DNA of 64,000 nucleotides from Pedobacter xixiisoli (GCF_900215335.1 NZ_OCMT01000002.1:62001-126000); one strand, 5' to 3'. Numbered from the stretch's first letter, positions 8,397-16,648 are shown. Numbers and translations: made by a program. Notes: a model not told the origin generated them from the letters alone.

Positions 8397-11129
8397 TTAA
8401 AGTCTGAGCGTAAATTCTGCCCCGAAAAACAGCTTCTGGTTACGGGCAACCAATTGGTTGGAAAGCGTATTATGATAAAGCCCCCTATCGGCAATGATGT
8501 TATCGATGTAGAATGCCAGGCGGCTGTTATTTTTAAATTCTTTGCTGAGCCTTAGGTTAAAAAGCCATAGTGGTGGCGCCTGGTCCGTGCCAGAGAGCGT
8601 ACTGCTCAAATTTCTCCGTAATGGCTCATATTCCGACTGCATCGCCTGTGATGGCGACAGGTAGACGGTTTGCCCATTGTTGTCGATATATCCTATTGGG
8701 TAGGGACTTAGGTCCATATTCCGGTTACTTACCGACCAGACCGTTTGTACCAGTCCCGTCAACAGGAAACGTAGTTCCGGAAAATGGGTCTCAAAGGAAA
8801 GCTTGGTACTGAAACGACGGCCGATATTACCGAAACCAGAACGGTATATCGCAACCCGATCTGGGGTTACACTGCTAAAGATTGCTTTCTGGTAATCTGC
8901 CGCTTCGCCATTATCGTAGCCGATGGTCTGTGCCCAGGCCCCATTCAGATCAAAGCGGGTGTTGATCTTTTCCAATCTGGGTGTTACCAACTGGAACTCT
9001 ATTCCCTTATTCACGATACGACGGTTGTTTACCGAACGGTCATACCCAGCATAGAATGGCGTATAACTTACAGGTTCCGGCACCAACACAGGTGGCTGTC
9101 CTACCGGGAAACTTGCCGCAGCCAGACGTGCTACCGGCAATACCACTACTTCTCTATTGGTACCAAAAGCATTATTGGTGGCATCACGATAAAAGGTAAC
9201 ATAACCACGGAAACCAGCAATTTCATAATCTAGGCCAAACTCTCCTTTTTTTGCCACGTAGCTCTTCAGTTGCGTATTATCAGTTTCAAAGATTTTTGTG
9301 GTCATCACCACCAATCTTTCTGCAGGATTTTGGGCGTAATAATTATAGTTCACCAGGTCGACGTAACGTTTACCCGGGTACATGAAACTCAGCGTTGGCG
9401 ACTTGGCCGTCATGCCATAACCACCTTTGATGCGTAATCCCTTTACAATATCCATCGCCAAATTCATTCTTGGCAGCAACTGGTTACCAAACCTACCGCT
9501 AAAGGGACCGTTTGGCTGGATATTATCATACCTCAGACCGAAATGAAAGTCCAAGGTTCTTTCACCAAAACCAATACTGGTCTGGTCTTCGATATAATAG
9601 GCCAATTGTTGTAACGCCGGCACTTCCGCAAATGATCTTGGCCTATCGCCCACGGCATAGTTCTGTCTGGGCGGACGGGTAGCGTCGAACATCCTACCCT
9701 CGCCTTTGTTGCCGTCGAAACGGTACTCTAGTCCCGCCAGCACCTTGTGTTGCCATTTCCATAATTGCTTGCCCGAAAGCAGTACCCCTTCCAACCGGTG
9801 ATAGATCGAAAGCGGCCTACCGGAAACGGTAACCTTGGAAAGGTATTCACTTTCACCGTAACGGGCGATATGCATCCCCTCCGCTGTTGCATCGGTGACC
9901 GGAAAAAGATCTCTGGTTACCAGCTCTTGCACATAACTGTCCTGTCTGCCATAAGTCACTCCAAAATCCATGATCAATGAGGAGAACCAGCTATTTCCCG
10001 TATTCAGCTGCCAATTGCTTCCGAGATTGAAAGACTGATCCTTACTGTAGATGCGGCTCTGATAGCGCAGGTCATCGGGATCCTGTTTCTGGTTGTCGAG
10101 TGTATTGCTCCATCCCAAGCGGGTAGTGCTATAGATTTTATCGCCCGCAAAACCTTTGCTCCAGGCAAACTGGCTACCCAAGCGGGTGTATTGGCTCAGG
10201 ATAATCCGAGGATCTTCGATGGAATGTGTATAATCATGATCCATACTGAGTATGCCGCCACTTTTACCCAACTTAAAGCCCATCCCCACCGCTTGCTGGA
10301 ACAGTAAGGGGTTCAGTCGTGTGGTCAGCTGGGGACGAAACGCTCCGGCCCTTCGTTTGACCAAAACCCCTCCCGCAGTCAGGTCGCCATGTCGTACCGA
10401 TGGCACACCGGTAACCACCTCCACGCTCTCGATCTGGTCGGCCGGTATCTGCCTGAGGTCTATCCCCCTTCCGGCCACAGAAGAGAACTCGGGCAATGCC
10501 CCTGGACTACTGTTGAGGATGTTTACATTGTACTGCATATTAGCATTGTTGCTTACCGGAATACCATCCAGGATGATGGAGGTACCCAAGGCATTCGCCC
10601 TACCTGCTTCGCTACCGCTCGGTACCTGCCTCAAATTGATCTGTTGGGCACTGGACATATCTGGGCTTCTGGCCAATTGCCCCGGCAATAACTGTAGCAC
10701 ATCGCCCAAGCTGCTAGGCTGTAAATGGCTGATGGCCGTACGGTCAATAACAACGGAAGAGCCGATCCTTTTCGGCCTGGTGGCCACTGAAATCTCTTTC
10801 AGCGATAGGGACTGCACCTTCATTTTTACATTAAACGCCGAATCCCTGACCAAGGTAAGCTGATAGGTAGCGGGCAACATCCCCAAAAGACTGAAAGAAA
10901 GCTGTAGTTGGCCCTTCTGCTGGGCCGGCAATACATAATAGCCCTGTTGGTTGGTGCGTGCGAAGCTTCCAGAGGAAGCCACCTGTACAATGACGTCGGC
11001 AAGCGGAAGATTGTCGTCTTCACCTACCACCCGACCAGATACCACCACACCTTCCTGTGCCATGGCCACGCCACAGCAAAGACTAACCAACAGGCCAATT
11101 CCAAACGAAATGATCCTGTTCTGATACAT
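8397..11129 (-). CDS. TonB-dependent outer-membrane receptor
   Basis: 910 aa. Signal peptide MYQNRIISFGIGLLVSL...AMAQ; then a carboxypeptidase-D-regulatory-like domain (GRVVGEDDNLPLADVIVQV, residues ~30-110); then the plug (ISVATRPKRIGSSVVIDRTAI ... GTSIILDGIPVSN ... SVEVVTGVPSVRHGDLTAGGVLVKRRAG, ~110-270); then a 22-strand-type barrel ending FFGAEFTLRL. It imports a substrate with energy from TonB-ExbBD. The neighbouring COG0523 GTPase and His-rich proteins point to a metal or metal complex, but the barrel gives no direct substrate evidence. It is shorter than typical SusC proteins and lacks an STN domain. Confidence 0.9.
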   Translation of the reverse strand: MYQNRIISFGIGLLVSLCCGVAMAQEGVVVSGRVVGEDDNLPLADVIVQVASSGSFARTNQQGYYVLPAQQKGQLQLSFSLLGMLPATYQLTLVRDSAFNVKMKVQSLSLKEISVATRPKRIGSSVVIDRTAISHLQPSSLGDVLQLLPGQLARSPDMSSAQQINLRQVPSGSEAGRANALGTSIILDGIPVSNNANMQYNVNILNSSPGALPEFSSVAGRGIDLRQIPADQIESVEVVTGVPSVRHGDLTAGGVLVKRRAGAFRPQLTTRLNPLLFQQAVGMGFKLGKSGGILSMDHDYTHSIEDPRIILSQYTRLGSQFAWSKGFAGDKIYSTTRLGWSNTLDNQKQDPDDLRYQSRIYSKDQSFNLGSNWQLNTGNSWFSSLIMDFGVTYGRQDSYVQELVTRDLFPVTDATAEGMHIARYGESEYLSKVTVSGRPLSIYHRLEGVLLSGKQLWKWQHKVLAGLEYRFDGNKGEGRMFDATRPPRQNYAVGDRPRSFAEVPALQQLAYYIEDQTSIGFGERTLDFHFGLRYDNIQPNGPFSGRFGNQLLPRMNLAMDIVKGLRIKGGYGMTAKSPTLSFMYPGKRYVDLVNYNYYAQNPAERLVVMTTKIFETDNTQLKSYVAKKGEFGLDYEIAGFRGYVTFYRDATNNAFGTNREVVVLPVARLAAASFPVGQPPVLVPEPVSYTPFYAGYDRSVNNRRIVNKGIEFQLVTPRLEKINTRFDLNGAWAQTIGYDNGEAADYQKAIFSSVTPDRVAIYRSGFGNIGRRFSTKLSFETHFPELRFLLTGLVQTVWSVSNRNMDLSPYPIGYIDNNGQTVYLSPSQAMQSEYEPLRRNLSSTLSGTDQAPPLWLFNLRLSKEFKNNSRLAFYIDNIIADRGLYHNTLSNQLVARNQKLFFGAEFTLRL

Positions 11130-11156
11130 GAAAATAAAATATGGGTAAAACTATTT

Positions 11157-11196
11157 GCCCGGAAACGGGCATATTGGAGAAAAGCCTAGCTAGGCT
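11157..11196 (-). terminator. hairpins between the small protein gene and the receptor gene
   Basis: Two structures lie in the 60-nt gap: AGCCTAGCTAGGCT (11183-11196, a perfect palindrome reaching the stop codon of the upstream gene, followed by TTTTC on the minus strand) and GCCCG-GAAA-CGGGC read on plus (11157-11170). They could act as a partial terminator or RNA processing signal that lowers receptor expression relative to the small protein. No strong U-tract follows, so full termination is unlikely. Confidence 0.3.
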
Positions 11197-11543
11197 ATAT
11201 TTTTAGGTGGTCCCCTGTTCGTTGTCAAACAGATCGTAACATCTAACACACCAACAACCTGGTCCAAAAAGCAAAACGCTGACACGTTGAGCCAGGCTGA
11301 CCACTGTACCTGCCCTTTATCTAGTAATAAGTGTTGCGAGTGTACAAATTGATAATAGCTACATACGTCACACTTGGTATCCTTCCCTACATTTTCCCCG
11401 CTATAATGATGCGAATGTTCAGCAGCGTGATGGAACTGATGGGCCAGCTCGGCAAACTGCACAAAGCAGATCGACCACAGTATGGCGATCGCCAATAGCA
11501 CATTGCCGTTTCTAACCTGTGGTCTATAGCCCTTTTTCAACAT
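11190..11543 (-). CDS. small His-rich single-TM protein ending in an RGPP motif
   Basis: 117 aa. A hydrophobic segment (residues ~14-34), a His-rich block (HQFHHAAEHSHH), a Cys pair (CDVCSYYQ) and a C-terminal NRGPPKN. It has the same architecture as the protein at 1195-1560. It is the first gene of the minus-strand cluster, and its ATG lies 1 nt from the conserved palindrome at 11545-11557, so it is probably the gene most tightly tied to the regulator. A membrane metal-binding role is likely from composition; there is no named function. Confidence 0.6.
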   Translation of the reverse strand: MLKKGYRPQVRNGNVLLAIAILWSICFVQFAELAHQFHHAAEHSHHYSGENVGKDTKCDVCSYYQFVHSQHLLLDKGQVQWSAWLNVSAFCFLDQVVGVLDVTICLTTNRGPPKNIA

Positions 11544-11561
11544 CGCAACAAAGTTGCATTA
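11541..11561. promoter_or_regulatory. second copy of the palindromic operator
   Basis: GCAAC-AAA-GTTGC (11545-11557) within CGCAACAAAGTTGCATTA, matching the site at 3423-3440 in 17 of 18 positions. It touches the ATG at 11543. A -7-like TTTG box lies just upstream on the minus strand (11567-11575), so the operator would cover the transcription start and the ribosome landing site. Confidence 0.6.
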
Positions 11562-12202
11562 TTTTTATCAAAGTTTAGGTAGTACAATGCAAATATTTTC
11601 ATGATTAAATTAAATTTTAGGTATTCCATTGCCACTCGTAAAAGCCCGCAGACTGCTAAAAACATTTGAGTGGGGTTATGTCGGACATTTTGGAACATAA
11701 ACCAACCAAGTCAATCTTCCTAATGGCTGATTTTTGGCTGAGTAAAGGTTTTACAATTTATTCTGATAAGAAAAGAGCATAAAAGCATTAAATGCAATAT
11801 TCTCCACACTGTGCCTCATTTGCATTCAGAAACACCATTCTGAGGCCAACACTTAATGTCACTGACAAATCTTTGGCTTTCAGGACAATCATAAATTCCT
11901 AAATATTTGAAAATAGAATATTTATACGGTTAGGTGGACTTTCCTATACAATTTTCAAAATATTTCATTCATGATTTGAAAAAATTGGCAGGAGTAGTCT
12001 GACTTCAAAATATAACAAAAATATCCCTAGGAGCAGATTTAAAATCACTACTAGGGACATTTATTTCAGATACTTCACTAGTAGTTATTTAATAGGCGGT
12101 AAGATATTTTAAGAATAGTCGAGAATTCTATCCCTATTTGAACATAGACCTATAAATTAAAAAGTAGAAATTGGTTTGAAACTGAATAGAACTTTTAAAG
12201 GC
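11562..12202. other. AT-rich gap without a recognisable gene
   Basis: About 640 bases. I found no open frame with coding character on either strand. An inverted repeat TCCCTAG / CTAGGGA (near 12027 and 12053) is the only structure noted. Directly beyond lies a truncated gene and an IS relic, so this is probably decayed sequence. Confidence 0.4.
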
Positions 12203-12607
12203 TTAAAATAATTCTGGAAACAAAGTTGACAACAAACTATGATATTCCTTCGATGGCTCTTGATTCCTATCCAGCGTATTAAGCTTCTTTATAAAAGATT
12301 CTTTTTTATTAAGGTCTTCAATCTGTCCATATTGTGTGAAGGCATATAAAAACAAATTTCCAAATGATTTGTAATGCTCTAGTGCATTATTGGCTACCTG
12401 CACAAAGTTGTTGAAACGGAAAGCGACAATTTTGCCAAATTTGGCGCTTAATAAAACACATAATTCTCGATAAATCTTCGACATTTTTTTAAAATCTTCT
12501 TTTAACTTTATTTTCAAAAAACAATACCCAAGCAGAATGCTCTCGAACTCTTCTGAAGAAAAATCTTCTTTATTATCAATTGCTTTCTGAATATATTGGG
12601 GGTTCCG
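12203..12607 (-). pseudogene. 5'-truncated gene of unknown function
   Basis: The frame is open from 12607 (just after an in-frame TGA) to the stop at 12203, about 134 codons. It begins with RNPQYIQKAIDNKEDF and has no ATG in its first third, so the 5' part of the gene seems missing. The translation looks like a real soluble helical protein (EEFESILLGYCF, KFGKIVAFRFNNFVQVANNALEHY). The break lies about 30 bases from the IS21-like relic, which suggests truncation by the insertion. Family not recognised. Confidence 0.45.
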
Positions 12608-12639
12608 TCAATAATGGCCATCTAGCCTGTATTAATATT

Positions 12640-13075
12640 GGTCACTAATTACGCTCCAAAGTGACCACTTTTCACGCCTAAAACTGTCCAGTTGGCTGAT
12701 TTTCGAGGCTTTTAAACACTTCTAAATATTGGGTAATGTCTTTATCGGGACAGGGGGTGAACGCCCTTTGTGGGTGTTTATACGGGCTAACAAAAAAGAT
12801 ATTTGTCCCCCTGACTGAACGCCTGTTTCCGACTATCGAAAAATGACATAGCAGACCATCGTTTTACGCTGGTGAACAAAGAAAGACAGGTGTATGGGGG
12901 TTGGGATTGGAAAAGGGTACAAAACTCAAAGGCTTGGAAATTGGCCGGGCTTGGAAAGTACCTGCAGAGAATTACTTATTTGATCTGGCTGTTCAGCCAT
13001 TCGCTGCTACCCATGGCAGCTAAGGGGGTGGCCACTTTGCCCCGAAATGGAGTGACTACTTTCTCCGTAATATAC
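12640..13075. mobile_element. relic of an IS21-like element (terminal repeats only)
   Basis: The right end carries two units in tandem, GTGGCCACTTTGCCCCGAAA and GTGACTACTTTCTCCGTAAT (13028-13075). The left end carries three decayed units starting GGTCACTAATTACGC, TGACCACTTTTCACGCC and TGTCCAGTTGG (12640-12700). Repeated ~22-bp GTGnCCACTTTnnnCCGnAA units at the ends are typical of IS21-family elements in Bacteroidota. No istA or istB reading frame remains in the ~350 bases between them. A 73-codon frame at 12872-13093 runs through it but has no coding character. Confidence 0.45.
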
Positions 13076-13148
13076 AGTTATTTCACTGATTAATTTCATT
13101 AAATTAGATAAGAAGCCTAAGTTACGAAGATTAACCTTATTAATTATG

Positions 13149-13180
13149 TTTCCATGCGTAACAACTTGTCAATAACTTTA
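13149..13180 (+). promoter_or_regulatory. candidate promoter of the TIR operon
   Basis: TTTC (13149-13152), 20 nt, then TAACTTTA (13173-13180): one mismatch each from the Bacteroidota TTTG / TAnnTTTG boxes, 54 nt before the ATG at 13234. Confidence 0.4.
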
Positions 13181-13233
13181 TTTTAATCCCCTGAGTTTTA
13201 TATGGATATTTAAGCTGATAACCTTATATACAA

Positions 13234-14103
13234 ATGAACGCTAACTATTATCAAAACCAGGTCAATCGCATCGAGAGCGATATCGCCGCACTGCACAAAA
13301 AAATTGCAGACGAAACCAAAAAGGAACTGGACAAAAACAAACAGATAAATTCAACTCAAAACTCGATCACCAAAAACACCAGTATCTCGACCTTACAAAG
13401 CAAGCAACGGCAGATACAAGGTTACATGAACGACATCCTTAGCTGTAAAAAAAAGATTGCCGACTATCAAAAACAGATTGCGACCAAGACCACTGAACTG
13501 GGAAGAAAGAAACAGGAACTCAGAAAAGCGGAGGAAAGCGCAATAAAAAAACAACAAAGGGAGCAATCAGATTTTCAGAAAAAGCTACAACAGGATTACC
13601 AACGCAAAAAAAATGCGATGGATAACCTTTTTAACCAAAATTACCTTAGCCAAGGGACCAACATAGCTCCAGATGAACAAGAAACCACTGAGAAGGAATA
13701 CGATTTCTTTATCTCCCACGCCTCTGAGGACAAGGAAGCATTTGTTCGCATATTCGCCGACGGACTAAAGAATGAAGGATTTAACGTATGGTATGATGAA
13801 TTCGAGTTGAAAATTGGAGATAGTCTTAGGAAAAAGATAGATCAGGGGCTTTCCAAATCAAAATATGGAATCGTTGTGATTTCTCCCGATTTTATGAAGA
13901 AAAACTGGACAGAATATGAATTCAATGGTATGATTGCTAGGGAAATGAACGGTCAAAAGGTAATCCTACCGATCTGGCACAAGGTCACCAAGGACGAAGT
14001 GCTTTCCTTTAGCCCTTCCCTTGCCGATAAAATGGCACTTAACACCAGCATCAACTCAATAGAAGAAATCATCGCCCACCTCAAAGACCTATCCAATGTT
14101 TAA
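13234..14103 (+). CDS. coiled-coil protein with C-terminal TIR domain
   Basis: 289 aa. Residues 1-~135 are a long Lys/Glu/Gln-rich coiled coil. Residues ~152-285 are a TIR domain: EYDFFISHASEDKEAFVR (box 1), NVWYDEFELKIGDSLRKKID, IVVISPDFMKKNWTEYEF, then IIAHL at the end. WTEYE fits the WxxxE pattern holding the catalytic Glu of bacterial TIR NADases, so enzymatic NAD+ cleavage is possible. The coiled coil could provide assembly or sensing. The ATG of the next gene overlaps the stop by 8 nt. A Thoeris-like or other TIR defence role is inferred; no ThsA or SAVED partner is present. Confidence 0.85.
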   Translation: MNANYYQNQVNRIESDIAALHKKIADETKKELDKNKQINSTQNSITKNTSISTLQSKQRQIQGYMNDILSCKKKIADYQKQIATKTTELGRKKQELRKAEESAIKKQQREQSDFQKKLQQDYQRKKNAMDNLFNQNYLSQGTNIAPDEQETTEKEYDFFISHASEDKEAFVRIFADGLKNEGFNVWYDEFELKIGDSLRKKIDQGLSKSKYGIVVISPDFMKKNWTEYEFNGMIAREMNGQKVILPIWHKVTKDEVLSFSPSLADKMALNTSINSIEEIIAHLKDLSNV

Positions 14104-15184
14104 TAAACTTTTCAAGCAAGCCAAACCAACGAAACTGTCCCAATTCCTACAGGAGGTCTTCCATAACCAGAAAGACCCATTTTCAACCTTGGGCATCAAT
14201 ACCGAGAAGCTTCGAAAAGCTTCCTTTGAACAACTTCTGGATAATCCCGGAGACATCGCTGAGGGAGTTAATAAAGTCCAGATGGATTTCTCAAACACTT
14301 ATTTTACTTATTTCGGTGACCTTGTCATCAAAACCTATGATGACGGAATGTCGAGATGGATGTTCTACGACAACATCACAGACGCCAACATTGTGATTAA
14401 GATTTTCAATGATATCAAAAAAGAACTAGGGGCAGGAATGATACATGATGAAAAATTTGCCACATTTAATCAATTAGACAAAATAAAAGCCTTATCAATG
14501 GGCAAATACAGTAGTAAAGGTGATGAAATCCTGCATTTATGGCAAAACTCAAAAACTACCGTAAAGTTGAACTACCAGCTTGAACCACTTCGACGACTAG
14601 TATTGTCATTCAATTTCTATCCAGAAAAAAAGAAAAGCACTACTGTCCGGAACAAGGGAACATTGATAGGAATGATGAAAAATGATCTTCGGCTCTTGAT
14701 ACTAGAGTCTGAAATCTGTGCCATACCTACTGAAGAAAAAGGTAGAATCAAATTCATAGACTATACCTACCGATTACAGCCCATAGAATTGAACATTTTT
14801 GATAGGGTAGATATTCGGCTATTTTCCGAAAGTAAATTTATGGACGAAGAGCATCATGCGAACATCACCTATTGGAGTACAAAATCAGTAGAGGTGGAAG
14901 ACGTAATCTTATTGGTGGACCAACTTGCCAGAATTTATGGAACAGACAACCACAACGATAAAGAACTGAAGCCACACGAGGTAGAAATGATCGAAAACGG
15001 AGAATCATGGACTGGACGTACCTGGGATTTTAACAATAATCATCAGCTGATAGATTATCATGACGACAGCCAAAATTATCTCTACAACCTACGGCTTGAC
15101 TTTCAGCCCGAAGACAGGGGATTGAAAGTCTCGGTCATTTTCTACCACAAGATGTTAGGGCATCATCTGGAACACTTTTGCTAA
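14096..15184 (+). CDS. unrecognised protein coupled to the TIR gene
   Basis: 362 aa, starting inside the last codons of the TIR gene (ATGTTTAA overlap), so translation is coupled. It is soluble with no signal peptide or TM. Two regions (about 70-190 and 235-355) share a layout: paired beta strands with an aromatic end, an amphipathic helix (DANIVIKIFNDIKKELG versus VEDVILLVDQLARIYG), a G-[KE]-[YS] turn, a linker and two strands ending in F-x-F/I-F-Y. This suggests an internal duplication. I recognise no family. The context makes it the sensor, activator or inhibitor of the TIR protein (inference). Confidence 0.75.
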   Translation: MFNKLFKQAKPTKLSQFLQEVFHNQKDPFSTLGINTEKLRKASFEQLLDNPGDIAEGVNKVQMDFSNTYFTYFGDLVIKTYDDGMSRWMFYDNITDANIVIKIFNDIKKELGAGMIHDEKFATFNQLDKIKALSMGKYSSKGDEILHLWQNSKTTVKLNYQLEPLRRLVLSFNFYPEKKKSTTVRNKGTLIGMMKNDLRLLILESEICAIPTEEKGRIKFIDYTYRLQPIELNIFDRVDIRLFSESKFMDEEHHANITYWSTKSVEVEDVILLVDQLARIYGTDNHNDKELKPHEVEMIENGESWTGRTWDFNNNHQLIDYHDDSQNYLYNLRLDFQPEDRGLKVSVIFYHKMLGHHLEHFC

Positions 15185-15191
15185 CATCAAC

Positions 15192-15226
15192 CAAAAAAGC
15201 GGCCAAATCGGCCGCTCTCTTTTTAT
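15192..15226. terminator. bidirectional terminator
   Basis: A perfect 7-bp stem AGCGGCC / GGCCGCT (15198-15204, 15210-15216) with loop AAATC, a T-rich tail on plus and an A-run on the other side. It separates the convergent TIR operon and XRE operon. Confidence 0.8.
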
Positions 15227-15528
15227 CTGAGTTCCTTGGGCACATTAAAAACATCCAACAATAGGCCCGACACGCTCGGAAATATCTTTTCGAACATTTC
15301 CCGGTTACGCTCAGGAATATCCTCCACATCGGTAGCCAGCAGATAGATGACCAGTTCGGGCACCCCGAAATAATCACAGATCTTCTTCAGACTACCACTG
15401 TTAGGTTTCTTTACCCCAGATTCAATCTGAGATAGCGAAGTCTGTGTCATCCCTACCCTTTCGGCCAGTTCCGACTGGTTCAGCGACTGTTGTTTTCTTA
15501 GTTTCTTAATGGCTCTGCCTACATTCAT
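15223..15528 (-). CDS. XRE-family transcriptional regulator
   Basis: 101 aa. Residues 5-60 are a canonical HTH_3: IKKLRKQQSLNQSELAERVG, then MTQTSLSQIESG as recognition region, then KPNSGSLKKICDYFGV. The C-terminal 40 residues (VIYLLATDVEDIPERNREMFEKIFPSV) may bind a partner or ligand. It is the last gene of a three-gene minus-strand operon, 3 nt after the 74-aa protein, and likely controls that operon or neighbouring mobile functions. Confidence 0.85.
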   Translation of the reverse strand: MNVGRAIKKLRKQQSLNQSELAERVGMTQTSLSQIESGVKKPNSGSLKKICDYFGVPELVIYLLATDVEDIPERNREMFEKIFPSVSGLLLDVFNVPKELR

Positions 15529-15531
15529 CTT

Positions 15532-15756
15532 TTAACCTCCGTCCTGTCGGAACAACTGCATTACCAGCGTCGCCCCTTGGACCACCAGATTGGCAACTGC
15601 CGACCAATCCGTTTTATTCTCATACCGCTGCTCGGCAAGCGAAAGGATTTCTTTTGCTTCTACGATCAGCGTTTTCTGTTGCTTACTTAGTTTTTTATTT
15701 TCATGCTGCAATTCCTCCAATTTTGAACGCAGCTCCACGATATATTTGATGTCCAT
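15532..15756 (-). CDS. small coiled-coil protein
   Basis: 74 aa: MDIKYIVELRSKLEELQHEN opens a helix with heptads, ending in a hydrophobic helix (VANLVVQGATLVMQLF). Its start overlaps the upstream frame by 56 nt and it ends 3 nt before the XRE gene. The operon position between an unknown protein and an XRE regulator resembles small toxin/antitoxin-type modules, but nothing in it is diagnostic. Confidence 0.55.
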   Translation of the reverse strand: MDIKYIVELRSKLEELQHENKKLSKQQKTLIVEAKEILSLAEQRYENKTDWSAVANLVVQGATLVMQLFRQDGG

Positions 15757-16297
15757 GATATTGTTTTAATTTTAAATAACCTGCTCGAGCGTTGTCTTGA
15801 AAGTTATTTACGGTATCATGTTCATCGTCCAAATTCTTAAAGAGCATCCTTACGATCGCACGGAAACAGGCCCTTTTGTCCCTGACCAAGCTTTCAAGCT
15901 TGCGCTCTTCCTGGCCAATCTGCCTCGAGATAGATCTTAACCTCTTGCTTAGACGGGAATAAAGTGCTGCCACTAGGGCCAGTACTTCCAGGAAGGTCAG
16001 CCTTTTTACTTCTAAGACTCCGCCTTGCTCCGATAACGGAATGTCGACGATGCTGTAGAAACCTTTATCCCAATCCCAAACCACCTGCTTGGTAAAAGGT
16101 CCAGTGTACTTATTCAGATAATCCCATAGCCTGCTAGTAAGTATTGTCGCATCTATCCAATCTGTGCCTTCACTGTAAGTTATTTTTTGTCTAGGCTTAA
16201 AATTATCGACAAAGCTGTTTTCCCACTCCCATAGCGTTGACTCTTGGAACTTTTTCAGTCCATCGATCTTAGATTTAGAAAAAAGAGAATTGCTCAT
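15701..16297 (-). CDS. unrecognised 198-aa protein
   Basis: Soluble N-terminal part with many Trp (TLWEWENSF, SRLWDYLN, VVWDWDKGFY), then a hydrophobic helix (TFLEVLALVAALYSRL), then a basic helical region. The last 19 codons overlap the next gene in another frame; the C-terminus after DNARAGYLK may be spurious if a frameshift exists. A near-consensus promoter lies 18 nt upstream of the ATG. It is the first gene of the operon that ends with the XRE regulator. Function unknown. Confidence 0.6.
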   Translation of the reverse strand: MSNSLFSKSKIDGLKKFQESTLWEWENSFVDNFKPRQKITYSEGTDWIDATILTSRLWDYLNKYTGPFTKQVVWDWDKGFYSIVDIPLSEQGGVLEVKRLTFLEVLALVAALYSRLSKRLRSISRQIGQEERKLESLVRDKRACFRAIVRMLFKNLDDEHDTVNNFQDNARAGYLKLKQYHGHQIYRGAAFKIGGIAA

Positions 16298-16314
16298 TGA
16301 TATAAATTATTACC

Positions 16315-16346
16315 CAAACTTAATAAAAATTATAGGTTAACACAAA
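16315..16346 (-). promoter_or_regulatory. promoter of the three-gene XRE operon
   Basis: Minus strand TTTG (16346-16343), 20 nt, TAAGTTTG (16322-16315): an exact match to the Bacteroidota consensus TTTG-N19/21-TAnnTTTG, just before the ATG at 16297. Confidence 0.75.
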
Positions 16347-16354
16347 TTTTATAT

Positions 16355-16389
16355 AAAAAATAAAAAAAAGCCACCGATAAATCGGTGGC
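16355..16389 (-). terminator. terminator after the histone-like gene
   Basis: A perfect 8-bp stem GCCACCGA / TCGGTGGC (16370-16377, 16382-16389) with loop TAAA, followed on the minus strand by a run of 8 T. It ends the long tra transcript. Confidence 0.85.
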
Positions 16390-16411
16390 CCTTTCCCAAA
16401 TTAACTCAATA

Positions 16412-16594
16412 TTATTTACTTTCCTTGTTCTTCAGCTCGGTCACTTCGTTACGGCCAGCAGAAGCCAAGTTCTTGATTTCCATATAGGCTTTTCTCAAAC
16501 GTGTGCCGGCAGCCTTGTTACCTTTTGCATAAAAAGCGGTAGCATCTGCTTCAGTAGCAGCAATCAGTTCTTTCAATTTTTCAAATGAATTCAT
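16412..16594 (-). CDS. histone H1-like protein (Hc1 type)
   Basis: 60 aa from ATG 16594 (MNSFEKLKELIAATEADATAF...); the longer frame to 16645 is unlikely because this start matches the family. Lys/Ala-rich helical protein with KGNKAAGTRLRKAYMEIKNLA and EVTELKNKE, the pattern of the short Hc1-like DNA-binding proteins common in Bacteroidota. It binds DNA non-specifically. It sits at the end of the tra cluster before a strong terminator, so it may help condense or protect element DNA. Confidence 0.8.
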   Translation of the reverse strand: MNSFEKLKELIAATEADATAFYAKGNKAAGTRLRKAYMEIKNLASAGRNEVTELKNKESK

Positions 16595-16648
16595 ATTATT
16601 TTGATTTTTTAAAGTTCTAAAATATGGATTAACGACAGAAAGCACAAA

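Noticed and set aside
12872-13093. 73-codon plus-strand frame
   Set aside because: Runs through the IS21-like end repeats and its translation lacks the look of a protein; likely chance.
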